NCBI GenBank assembly: GCA_002403895.1
Contig: DHIQ01000150.1
Coordinates: forward strand, 14,933-19,963
Source: Candidatus Neomicrothrix sp. UBA4742
GTDB lineage: Bacteria > Actinomycetota > Acidimicrobiia > Acidimicrobiales > Acidimicrobilacustridaceae
Direction of reading: 5' to 3'
DNA length: 5,031 nt
Of this stretch, positions 1-5,031 are shown in pieces. The position numbers were made by a program, and so were the translations under genes. The notes beneath the pieces are model-generated. The model was not told the DNA's origin. It ran no database searches and saw only the letters and a program-made list of their open reading frames with translations. Within the stretch, counting starts at the first letter, position 1, and each line of letters starts with the position of its first letter.

Positions 1-306
1 GCCAAGGCGGGCCTGGCCAGCCTCACCCAATCGCTGGCGGTGGAGTGGGCGCCGAAGGTCCGCCTGAACGTCATCACGGCCGGGCTGATCCGCACCGAAC
101 AGGCCCACTTGTTCTACGGCGACGACGAAGGGATCGCCCGGGTGGCAGCCACCGTGCCCCTTGGGCGCCTGGCCACTCCCCGCGACATCGCCGACGCCTG
201 CCTGTTCCTGGCCTCCCCCATGGCCAGCTATATCAGCGGCGCCAACCTGATGATCCACGGCGGCGGCGAGCGCCCGGCCTTCCGCGGTGCCGCCGACGGA
301 CCCTGA
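1..306 (+). CDS. Short-chain dehydrogenase/reductase (SDR), C-terminal fragment
   Basis: This is the C-terminal 101 residues of a classical SDR, an NAD(P)-dependent oxidoreductase of the cytoplasm; the window's left edge removes the N-terminus with the Gly-rich cofactor site. Frame 1 is open from base 1. The fragment begins AKAGLASLTQSLAVEWAP, so its Lys2 is probably the lysine of the YxxxK catalytic motif, with the Tyr just outside the window. It is followed by the family pattern VRLNVITAGLIRTE (the post-catalytic N-x-I-x-x-G segment that contacts the cofactor) and ends with the usual SPMASYISGANLMIHGGG, in which the common VDGG is replaced by IHGGG. Substrate cannot be read from this part. 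The nearby thiolase pair makes an acyl-CoA or steroid substrate plausible, but that is inference. A GTG at 40 is an internal Val codon, not the start. Confidence 0.9.
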   Translation, partial: AKAGLASLTQSLAVEWAPKVRLNVITAGLIRTEQAHLFYGDDEGIARVAATVPLGRLATPRDIADACLFLASPMASYISGANLMIHGGGERPAFRGAADGP

Positions 307-343
307 CCCGCTCCGCTCACCACCACTCCCCCATCCGGACCGG

Positions 344-389
344 CGTATTGGACGGCCGCGGTTCGAACGTATTGGACGGCCCCGGTTCG
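344..389. repeat. Two-copy 24-bp-period tandem repeat upstream of the TPR-like gene
   Basis: Two 22-bp copies, 344-365 and 368-389, start 24 bp apart and differ at one base (the 15th: G versus C). Each begins CGTATTGGACGGCC and ends CGGTTCG. The first copy runs into a perfect 8-bp palindrome GTTCGAAC (361-368). A much weaker third copy may follow (about 391-413, TTTTGGGAGGGG...). The spacing and the position 35-80 bp before the GTG at 424 would suit a pair of operator sites or a promoter-proximal regulatory element. No regulator is recognised. Confidence 0.6.
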
Positions 390-423
390 GAGGTTTTGGG
401 AGGGGCTGAGGTAGAACGGGCGG

Positions 424-1437
424 GTGATCCCTCCACCGGCCTACCGCGAGTTCCGCGAGGCGTACCGCCGGGGCGACACCGACACCGTGCTGGGCACCGG
501 GCAGCACGTGCTCGACGCCCTGGCCGCCGCGGATGGCGACGTCCAGACCATGGCGCCGGCGGTGCTGGTCATGATCGGCGCCCACCTCGCCCGGGCCGAG
601 CGCCTGACCGACGCCATTGCCTACCTCGAGCGAGGCCTTGCCCAGCTACCCGGCTCCCTCGCCACCCGGGAGGTAGGGAAGGGCGACTGGTACGCCCTGC
701 TGTTGTTGCAGCTGGACCTGCTGGTCGGTCGCTACCGACCGGCGTGGCCCCTGATCCAACGCTTGATCGAGCCCGACCGCAGGCTGGAGACCCGCCTGGG
801 TGCCACCCGGGCCCAGGTGAGCGTGAACGCAGCTTTCGGCGACTTCGAGACCGCCTACCAGCTGCTCAACACCGCGGTCGGCCTCGCCGACCGGCTGCGC
901 AGCCGGCAGCAGGCCGTCATGGTCGCCGGCGACCGGGCCATCGTGTTGGCCCTCCAGGGCCGCACCCTGGAGGCCACCAGTTTCGCCGATGCCGTGCTTC
1001 CCGACCTGGCCCGGCCCAGCCCGGGACCACTGGGCGCGTGGGCCGCGGCCCAAGCCGTCACCGTGGCCACCGCGGTGGCCCGTAGCGCCGTGGAGGCCGG
1101 CGATCTCCTGACCGCCCAGCGCCTCCTGTACGGCGCCGGCGAGATCGCCGGGCGGACGGGCCGCACCCTCGACCAGGGCCAGCTGGCCCTGGCGCAGGGG
1201 GTCGTGGCCTGGCGCAGCGGCGACCTCCTGGGAGCCGAGGCACCCCTGGGTAAGGCCCGCCGCGTCTTCCAGACACTGGGTTGCGCCCCGGCCACAGCCC
1301 AGGCCCAGTGGGAGGAGGCCAATCTGGCCGTGGCCCGAGGCCTGCACTCGTCGGCCCGGCCCCTGTTCGAGCGGGCCCGGGAGGAGTTCACCGCCCTGGG
1401 GCTGCCCACCCCCAGCCAGCCAAGCCATCCGAGCTGA
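424..1437 (+). CDS. TPR-like helical repeat protein of unknown function
   Basis: A 337-residue, Ala/Leu/Arg-rich, predicted all-helical cytoplasmic protein. I see no signal peptide, membrane segment or catalytic motif. The sequence reads as successive helical hairpins of TPR type, for example residues 46-77 (AHLARAERLTDAIAYLERGL), 131-158 (NAAFGDFETAYQLLNTA), 167-195, 252-285 (AWRSGDLLGAEAPLGKARRVF) and 292-325 (ARGLHSSARPLFERAREEF). Each shows the small-residue/aromatic spacing of TPR helices with a G-D/G-R turn. Such domains bind peptides or protein partners. The architecture recalls the TPR half of large bacterial transcriptional activators, but no DNA-binding or ATPase domain is present. 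The GTG at 424 is chosen because an in-frame TAG lies at 412-414 and this is the first start after it; a weak GAGG (408-411) lies 12 nt upstream. The last residues (PTPSQPSHPS) look like a disordered tail. That it is a gene is well supported by codon bias; its function is not. Confidence 0.8.
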   Translation: MIPPPAYREFREAYRRGDTDTVLGTGQHVLDALAAADGDVQTMAPAVLVMIGAHLARAERLTDAIAYLERGLAQLPGSLATREVGKGDWYALLLLQLDLLVGRYRPAWPLIQRLIEPDRRLETRLGATRAQVSVNAAFGDFETAYQLLNTAVGLADRLRSRQQAVMVAGDRAIVLALQGRTLEATSFADAVLPDLARPSPGPLGAWAAAQAVTVATAVARSAVEAGDLLTAQRLLYGAGEIAGRTGRTLDQGQLALAQGVVAWRSGDLLGAEAPLGKARRVFQTLGCAPATAQAQWEEANLAVARGLHSSARPLFERAREEFTALGLPTPSQPSHPS

Positions 1438-1439
1438 CG

Positions 1440-1464
1440 ACCCGTCAGATACCTGGGTACGGGT
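1440..1464 (+). terminator. Possible weak hairpin after the TPR-like gene
   Basis: Three bases after the TGA at 1435-1437, ACCCG (1440-1444) can pair with CGGGT (1460-1464), and inside it TACC (1450-1453) with GGTA (1456-1459) around a 2-nt loop, leaving a 5-nt bulge. There is no U tract, so it would have to be a non-canonical terminator. It could also be chance in GC-rich DNA. Confidence 0.2.
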
Positions 1465-1471
1465 GGACTAC

Positions 1472-1505
1472 CGTGACGCTGACGAACCGTCGTGACGCTG
1501 TCGAA
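1472..1505. repeat. Pair of 15-bp direct repeats upstream of the DUF35-thiolase operon
   Basis: CGTGACGCTGACGAA (1472-1486) and CGTGACGCTGTCGAA (1491-1505) differ at one base and start 19 bp apart. They lie 33-66 bp before the ATG at 1538, in the only gap between the TPR-like gene and the operon. This is where an activator or repressor site would be expected. No known operator consensus is recognised, and I find no convincing -35/-10 pair alongside. Confidence 0.5.
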
Positions 1506-1537
1506 GCCCAATCCGCCGCTCCCTCGAGGAGGCCCGC

Positions 1538-2026
1538 ATGGCCGCCAAGACCCAGCTACCCGCCGTCGAGGGCTGGTTCACCATGGACCCCGACCATCCC
1601 GCCCTGCTGGGCAGCCAGTGCGCGGGATGTGCGGCCATCTTCTTCCCTCGGGAGACCATGTTCTGCCGCAACCCCGCCTGTCAGAGCCGTGAGTTCGACG
1701 AGATCGAGTTGAGTCGGACCGGCACCATCTGGTCGTTCACTGACAACCGCTACCAGCCCCCGGCGCCCTACATCTCCCCCGACCCGTTCGTGCCCTACAC
1801 CATCGCCGCGGTCGAACTGGCCGCCGAGCAGATAGTGGTGCTGGGCCAGGTCGAGCCGGGAGTCGCCGTCACCGACCTGCACGCCGGGATGCCCGTCGAG
1901 CTGATACTCGGCACCCTGTTCGAAGACGATGAGCACGAGTACCTCGTCTGGCGCTGGCGGCCCGTCGTTGGCGGCGGCGACGACGCCAGTACGTCCGCCG
2001 TTCATGCCGACGAGGTCAGCCAATGA
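1538..2026 (+). CDS. DUF35 zinc-ribbon/OB-fold protein, acyl-CoA thiolase partner
   Basis: A 162-residue protein of the DUF35 (rubredoxin-like zinc ribbon plus OB-fold) family, whose members bind thiolase-like or hydratase partners of acyl-CoA metabolism and help to hold the CoA substrate. The zinc ribbon is intact: C28-x2-C31-x11-C43-x4-C48. After it comes the OB-fold, opening with SRTGTIWSFTDNRYQPP (about 59-75) and continuing through PFVPYTIAAVEL (83-94) to the end near residue 140. The last 20 residues, rich in Gly, Asp and Ala, look disordered. The ATG at 1538 has a strong ribosome site GAGGAGG (1526-1532) at good spacing. The stop overlaps the start of the thiolase-like gene (ATGA at 2023-2026), so the two are translationally coupled and almost certainly form a complex. 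From memory, size and order resemble the mycobacterial Rv1628c/Rv1627c pair; this has not been checked. The specific substrate is unknown. Confidence 0.9.
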   Translation: MAAKTQLPAVEGWFTMDPDHPALLGSQCAGCAAIFFPRETMFCRNPACQSREFDEIELSRTGTIWSFTDNRYQPPAPYISPDPFVPYTIAAVELAAEQIVVLGQVEPGVAVTDLHAGMPVELILGTLFEDDEHEYLVWRWRPVVGGGDDASTSAVHADEVSQ

Positions 2027-3216
2027 CCGGCGAGCACGAGGTCGCCATCCTGGGCGTGGGCATGCACCCATGGGGCAAGTGGGGCCGCAACTTCGTCGAG
2101 TACGGCATCGTGGCCGCCCAATCGGCGCTCGGCGACGCCGGCCTGAGCTGGGACGACATCGAGTTCGTGGCTGGTGCCGACACCATCCGCAACGGATACC
2201 CCGGTCACATCGCCGGCGCCACCTTCAGCCAGGCGCTGGGGTGGAAGGGCAATCGGGTGGCCAGTTGCTACGCCGCCTGCGCATCAGGAGCCCAGGCGCT
2301 CAACATCGCCCGGGCCCAGATCCTGGCCGGGTTCTGTGACGTGGCTCTAGTGATCGGCGCCGACACCACCCCCAAGGGCTTCTTCGCGCCCGTCGGGGGC
2401 GATCGACCCGACGACCCCGACTGGCTGCGCTTCCGCCTGCTGGGGGCCACCAACCCGACCTATTTCGGCCTTTACGCCCGCCGTCGGATGGAGGCCTACG
2501 GAGCCACCGCCGAGGACTTCGCCCGGGTACGGGCCAAGAACAGTCGCCACGGGGCCACCAACCCCAACGCCCGCTATCCGAAGGAGTTCAGTGAGGCCGA
2601 CGTGTTGGCGTCACCCATCGTGGCCGATCCGCTTACGTTGCTCGAGATCTGCGCTACCTCAGATGGCGCGGCGGCCATCGTGTTGACCAGCATGGCCTTT
2701 GCCCGGGCCCGTACGACCGACCCGGTCCGGGTGGCCGCCGTCTCGACGGTCACGCCGACCTACCCTCAGACGGTGCTGGAGCTCCCGGGCTTCGCCACCG
2801 ACGCCTCGGTGGGGCTACCCGTCCCCGCGCGCCCGTTCCGCGACGCCATCGCCTTCGCCGCCTACGAGGAGGCCGGCCTCGGCCCCGAGGACCTCGACCT
2901 GGCCGAGGTCTACGACCTGTCGTCGGCCCTCGAGCTCGATTGGTACGAAAACATCGGCCTGTGTCCCGAAGGCGAGGCCGAGCGCCTGCTGCGTGACGGT
3001 GACACCGAGATCGGCGGCCGCATCCCCGTGAATCCCAGTGGCGGCTTGGCGTGTTTCGGCGAGGCGATCCCTGCCCAGGCCATCGCCCAGGTGTGTGAGC
3101 TGACCTGGCAGATCCGGGGCCAGGCCACCGGTCGCCAGGTCGAAGGAGCCCGCGTCGGCCTCACCGTGAATCAGGGCCTGTTCGGCCACGGGTCATCGGT
3201 GATCGTCCGCCGCTGA
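2023..3216 (+). CDS. SCP2/Ltp-type thiolase-like protein (thiolase or aldolase)
   Basis: A 397-residue member of the thiolase superfamily, full length for the SCP-x/lipid-transfer (Ltp) branch. The N-terminal half carries the nucleophile loop ASCYAACASGAQAL with C86 as the presumed acyl-accepting Cys. The C-terminal half contains AEVYDLSSALE (294-304), LCPEGEAERLL (313-323), NPSGGLACFGEAIPAQAIAQ (337-356) and VCELTWQIRGQATGRQV (357-373), an order that matches SCP2 thiolases. Three usual catalytic positions differ: Y297 stands where SCP2 thiolases have the His of HDCF, E347 where the His of GHP should be, and VNQGLFGHG (382-390) replaces the C-terminal CxG (or SCP2 HNLG) motif. Ltp2-type enzymes of steroid side-chain degradation are aldolases that also deviate here and also need a DUF35 partner. 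A thiolytic or a retro-aldol role in lipid or steroid catabolism therefore both remain open. It is translated from an ATGA overlap with the DUF35 gene. Confidence 0.88.
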   Translation: MTGEHEVAILGVGMHPWGKWGRNFVEYGIVAAQSALGDAGLSWDDIEFVAGADTIRNGYPGHIAGATFSQALGWKGNRVASCYAACASGAQALNIARAQILAGFCDVALVIGADTTPKGFFAPVGGDRPDDPDWLRFRLLGATNPTYFGLYARRRMEAYGATAEDFARVRAKNSRHGATNPNARYPKEFSEADVLASPIVADPLTLLEICATSDGAAAIVLTSMAFARARTTDPVRVAAVSTVTPTYPQTVLELPGFATDASVGLPVPARPFRDAIAFAAYEEAGLGPEDLDLAEVYDLSSALELDWYENIGLCPEGEAERLLRDGDTEIGGRIPVNPSGGLACFGEAIPAQAIAQVCELTWQIRGQATGRQVEGARVGLTVNQGLFGHGSSVIVRR

Positions 3217-3244
3217 AACGTAGCACCACCCCGCTTCCATCAAC

Positions 3245-3280
3245 GTCTAGAAGCTTCTAGATATTTCTAGTTGCTTCTCG
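3245..3280. repeat. TTCTAG array with 10-bp period
   Basis: Four hexamers occur at exactly 10-bp steps: GTCTAG (3245-3250), TTCTAG (3255-3260), TTCTAG (3265-3270) and TTCTCG (3275-3280). The first two are part of the 16-bp palindrome. A 10-bp step places every copy on about the same face of the helix, as in sites for cooperatively binding or oligomeric regulators. It probably serves the downstream NfeD-flotillin operon. Confidence 0.5.
3246..3261. promoter_or_regulatory. Perfect 16-bp palindrome, candidate operator
   Basis: TCTAGAAGCTTCTAGA equals its own reverse complement over all 16 bases and sits 30 bp after the thiolase-like stop and about 100 bp before the NfeD-like start. It is AT-rich in a very GC-rich region. 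As DNA it suits a dimeric repressor. As RNA it could form only a 6-bp stem (TCTAGA/TCTAGA) with a 4-nt loop followed by TATTT, a weak terminator-like shape for the upstream operon. The two readings cannot be separated from sequence alone. Confidence 0.5.
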
Positions 3281-3298
3281 CAGCAGTTCCGCCAGAAT
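3271..3298 (+). promoter_or_regulatory. Possible promoter of the NfeD-flotillin operon
   Basis: TTGCTT (3271-3276) and CAGAAT (3293-3298) have a 16-bp spacer and loosely fit a primary-sigma -35/-10 pair, in the longest gap of the window and ahead of a new functional module. The -35 would overlap the last TTCTAG-type units, so a protein bound there could block RNA polymerase. A second -10-like CACAAT at 3319-3324 has no clear -35. Confidence 0.3.
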
Positions 3299-3362
3299 AG
3301 CGTCGCACCAACCCGTGGCACAATGCCGCGGCGACGCGCACGCACCAGACAACGGAGCAGGA

Positions 3363-3572
3363 ATGGCAGATCAGAGGGTGGTGGGCAAGATGGGTCGGGT
3401 CACCGGCCGTGTCGGGCCCGATCGGCTCGGCGAAGTGATGATCCCCATCCGGGGCGGTACCGAGGCGTTCCACGCCTATGCCGTCGACCGGGCCCAGGAG
3501 ATCACCATCGGCACCGAGGTCGTGATCATCGACTACCACCCTCCCCGCACCGTTGTCGTCACCCCCTTGTAG
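3363..3572 (+). CDS. Short NfeD-type OB-fold protein, flotillin partner
   Basis: A 69-residue protein resembling only the C-terminal OB-fold domain of NfeD proteins. It shows VVGKMGRVTGRVGPDRLGEV (6-25), the central IRGGTEAFHAYA (29-40) and the end strand GTEVVIIDYHPPRTVVVTPL (50-69). The transmembrane segments and the ClpP-like protease domain of longer NfeD proteins are absent, so it should be soluble or peripheral. NfeD proteins are encoded with SPFH proteins and are thought to act with them in membrane microdomains; the flotillin gene starts only 15 bp downstream, which fits one operon. The ATG at 3363 is preferred over an in-frame GTG at 3315: it has GGAG (3354-3357) 5 nt upstream, and homology-like sequence begins right after it, whereas residues from 3315 look unlike the family. 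Confidence 0.82.
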   Translation: MADQRVVGKMGRVTGRVGPDRLGEVMIPIRGGTEAFHAYAVDRAQEITIGTEVVIIDYHPPRTVVVTPL

Positions 3573-3587
3573 CTCCAGGAGAGCACC

Positions 3588-5031
3588 ATGACCTTCACGT
3601 ACATCATTCTCGGGCTCGTTGTCGCGGGCCTCGTCCTCGCCGTCGTCATCTTCAAGATGATGTGGCGAGTGGCCGAACCGAACGAGGCGCTCATCATCTC
3701 GGGCCTCCGTCACCAGAACGCCGGGGACGACGTCCAGGAGAGCCTTGGCTTCAAGATCGTCACCGGCAAGGGCGTGCTGGTGGCCCCCGGCATCCAGGTC
3801 GTGCGGCGGCTGTCGCTCGACCTACGCGAGGCCGATCTGGCCATCGAGTGCGTCACCCACCAGGGCATTCCGCTCGGAATCCGCGGTGTCGTCATCTACA
3901 AGGTGGGCGACGACTTCGCCTCCATCGCCAACGCCGCCCGGCGCTTCCTCGACCAGCAGCCGCAGATGGACCAGCGGGTCCACAACGTCTTCACCGGCCA
4001 CCTCCGGGCCATCGTCGGAAACATGACGGTAGAGGAGATGATCCGAGACCGCGAGAAGCTCACCCAGCTGACCCGTGAGTCCTCCGGGACCGAGATGGAG
4101 AAGCTCGGCCTGATCGTCGATTCACTCCAGATCCAGGAGATCGAGGACCCGACCGGCTACATCGCCAACCTCGGGCGCCCCCACGCCGCCGCGGTGGAGA
4201 GCCAGGCCCGCATCGCCCAGGCCGAGGCCGATCGCCTCGCCACGGAAAAGGAGCAGGAGGCCGAGGCGCTCAAGGCCGAGGCCCGCCGCACCAGCCAGGT
4301 GAAGCAAGCCGGCTACTCGGCCGAGATCGACCAGGCCGCAGCGCTGGCCCGTCAGGCCGGCCCCAGGACCGAGGCGCAGGCCACCCAGGAAGTGGTCGTC
4401 GAGCAGACCAAGGTGGCCGAGCTCGAGGCCCAGCGCGAGGAGCAGCGCCTGCAGGCCACCGTGCGCAGGCCGGCCGACGCCCAAGCCTACGAGCAGGTCA
4501 CGCTGTCACGGGCCGAGCGCGATGCCCGCATCGCCCAGGCCGAGGCCCAGGCGCAGGAGGTCGAGCTGCAGGCTCAGGCCAACGCCACCCGGGTGAAGGT
4601 CGAGGCGCAAGCCGAGGCCGAGCGGGTGAAGCTGTCGGCCAACGCCGAGGCCGAGCACGTCAAGCTCGACGCCGGCGCCCGAGCCGAAGCCACCCGGAAC
4701 ATCGGTGAGGCCGAGGCCCATGCCACCGAGGCCAAGGGCCGCGCCGAAGGTGAAGCGGTGCGGGCCAAAGGCATGGCCGAGGCCGAAGCCATCAAGGCGC
4801 GGGCCGACGCCCTGGCCGAGAACCAGGACGCGGTCATCGGTCAGCAGCTGGCCGAGAACTGGCCGGCCATCGTCGAAGCGGCAGCCAAGCCTTTCGGCGA
4901 CATCGACCAGATGATCGTGCTCAACGGTGCCCAGGGCCTCAGCGACACCCTGGCCCAAGCCCTCAGCCAGGGTGTGGCGGGCCTGTCCATGGCCCGCAAC
5001 CTGCTGAGCGGGGCCGCCGGCAGCAGCAACA
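3588..5031 (+). CDS. Flotillin (SPFH-domain membrane scaffold), 3' end cut by window
   Basis: An open frame with 481 complete codons, with no stop before the right edge. Flotillins assemble on the inner face of the membrane and organise membrane microdomains. Residues 5-22 (YIILGLVVAGLVLAVVIF) form one N-terminal membrane anchor. The SPFH domain follows (about 27-190), starting AEPNEALIISG and including GKGVLVAPGIQVV and the conserved NMTVEEMIRDREKL. From about 198 on comes the long Ala/Glu-rich coiled coil typical of flotillins, with the family marks AGPRTEAQA (257-265) and VRRPADAQAYE (292-302). Residues 330-362 are three 11-residue repeats. The C-terminal part (about 411-460: ENQDAVIGQQLAENWPAIVEA, then DQMIVLNGAQG) matches the usual flotillin end, so only a short tail is probably missing. 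The start is the ATG at 3588 with AGGAGA at 3577-3582. It is FloT-like rather than the shorter FloA type. Confidence 0.93.
   Translation, partial: MTFTYIILGLVVAGLVLAVVIFKMMWRVAEPNEALIISGLRHQNAGDDVQESLGFKIVTGKGVLVAPGIQVVRRLSLDLREADLAIECVTHQGIPLGIRGVVIYKVGDDFASIANAARRFLDQQPQMDQRVHNVFTGHLRAIVGNMTVEEMIRDREKLTQLTRESSGTEMEKLGLIVDSLQIQEIEDPTGYIANLGRPHAAAVESQARIAQAEADRLATEKEQEAEALKAEARRTSQVKQAGYSAEIDQAAALARQAGPRTEAQATQEVVVEQTKVAELEAQREEQRLQATVRRPADAQAYEQVTLSRAERDARIAQAEAQAQEVELQAQANATRVKVEAQAEAERVKLSANAEAEHVKLDAGARAEATRNIGEAEAHATEAKGRAEGEAVRAKGMAEAEAIKARADALAENQDAVIGQQLAENWPAIVEAAAKPFGDIDQMIVLNGAQGLSDTLAQALSQGVAGLSMARNLLSGAAGSSN
4575..4673 (+). repeat. Three 33-bp (11-residue) coding repeats in the flotillin coiled coil
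   Basis: Units at 4575-4607, 4608-4640 and 4641-4673 encode QANATRVKVEA, QAEAERVKLSA and NAEAEHVKLDA. The shared pattern is x-A-x-A-x-x-V-K-h-x-A. An 11-residue period is a hendecad, which gives a right-handed or straight coiled coil rather than a heptad one. The copies differ in many codons, so they are old or selected at protein level, not a recent DNA duplication. Confidence 0.7.

Noticed and set aside
361..389. GTTCGAAC and nearby CGAAC/GGTTCG as a LexA (SOS) box
   Set aside because: The actinobacterial SOS box needs CGAAC and GTTCG halves separated by 4 bp in that order; after CGAAC (364-368) the sequence reads GTATTGGAC, so the second half is missing.
45..1085. Long + strand open frame of 346 codons across the SDR end, the gap and the TPR-like gene
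   Set aside because: Its translation is Arg/Pro/Gly-rich low-complexity typical of an off-frame reading of GC-rich genes, and it overlaps two well-supported genes.
646..1428. Antisense open frame of 260 codons opposite the TPR-like gene
   Set aside because: It is a Gly/Gln-rich shadow of the + strand codon bias; no motif, and no ribosome site that I can see.
3314..3330. TGGCAC near 3316 as a sigma-54 -24 element
   Set aside because: No TTGC-type -12 element occurs at the required spacing.
3315..3362. GTG at 3315 as start of the NfeD-like gene, adding 16 residues
   Set aside because: The extra residues do not resemble the family, and the ATG at 3363 has the better ribosome site (GGAG 5 nt upstream).
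4122..4958. Two antisense open frames opposite the flotillin coiled coil (4122-4484 and 4506-4958)
   Set aside because: Their Leu/Gly-rich repetitive sequence is the direct mirror of the Ala/Glu-rich flotillin codons.
1..5031. CRISPR array, tRNA/rRNA, insertion sequence ends or defence genes
   Set aside because: No regularly spaced repeats with unique spacers, no tRNA-like cloverleaf or transposase-like frame was seen; the repeats present have only two to four short copies.

Overview
The window is a high-GC stretch with strong GC3 bias, short intergenic gaps, ATG/GTG starts and gene families common in lipid-degrading Actinomycetota. An actinobacterium, possibly an uncultured acidimicrobial or mycobacterial-like lineage, is the best guess. 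This rests on style and gene content only, as there is no rRNA or marker gene. All six supported genes lie on the + strand.

Layout: (1) 1-306 is the C-terminal part of a short-chain dehydrogenase/reductase, cut by the left edge. (2) 307-423 is a short gap with a near-perfect 24-bp-period tandem repeat directly ahead of the next gene. (3) 424-1437 is an all-helical, TPR-like protein of unknown function. (4) 1438-1537 is a 100-bp gap with a weak hairpin and a pair of 15-bp direct repeats. (5) 1538-2026 and 2023-3216 are a translationally coupled pair: a zinc-ribbon/OB-fold DUF35 protein and an SCP2/Ltp-type thiolase-like protein. (6) 3217-3362 is an AT-richer gap with a 16-bp perfect palindrome inside a 10-bp-phased TTCTAG array. 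(7) 3363-3572 is a 69-aa NfeD-type OB-fold protein, and 3588 to the right edge is a flotillin of which 481 codons are visible.

Two functional modules stand out. The SDR fragment and the DUF35/thiolase pair fit acyl-CoA, lipid or steroid side-chain metabolism. DUF35 proteins typically form a complex with such thiolase-like partners, and the ATGA overlap supports equimolar synthesis. The thiolase-like protein keeps the N-terminal Cys (C86) but lacks the usual His in the GHP motif and the His of the SCP2-thiolase HDCF motif, so its chemistry may not be ordinary thiolysis. The NfeD/flotillin pair is the classic membrane-microdomain partnership, here with a stand-alone soluble OB domain.

I did not find an obviously new defence or mobile system, CRISPR array, RNA gene or insertion sequence. 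The points most worth checking are the altered catalytic residues of the thiolase-like protein and the phased TTCTAG array in front of the flotillin operon.
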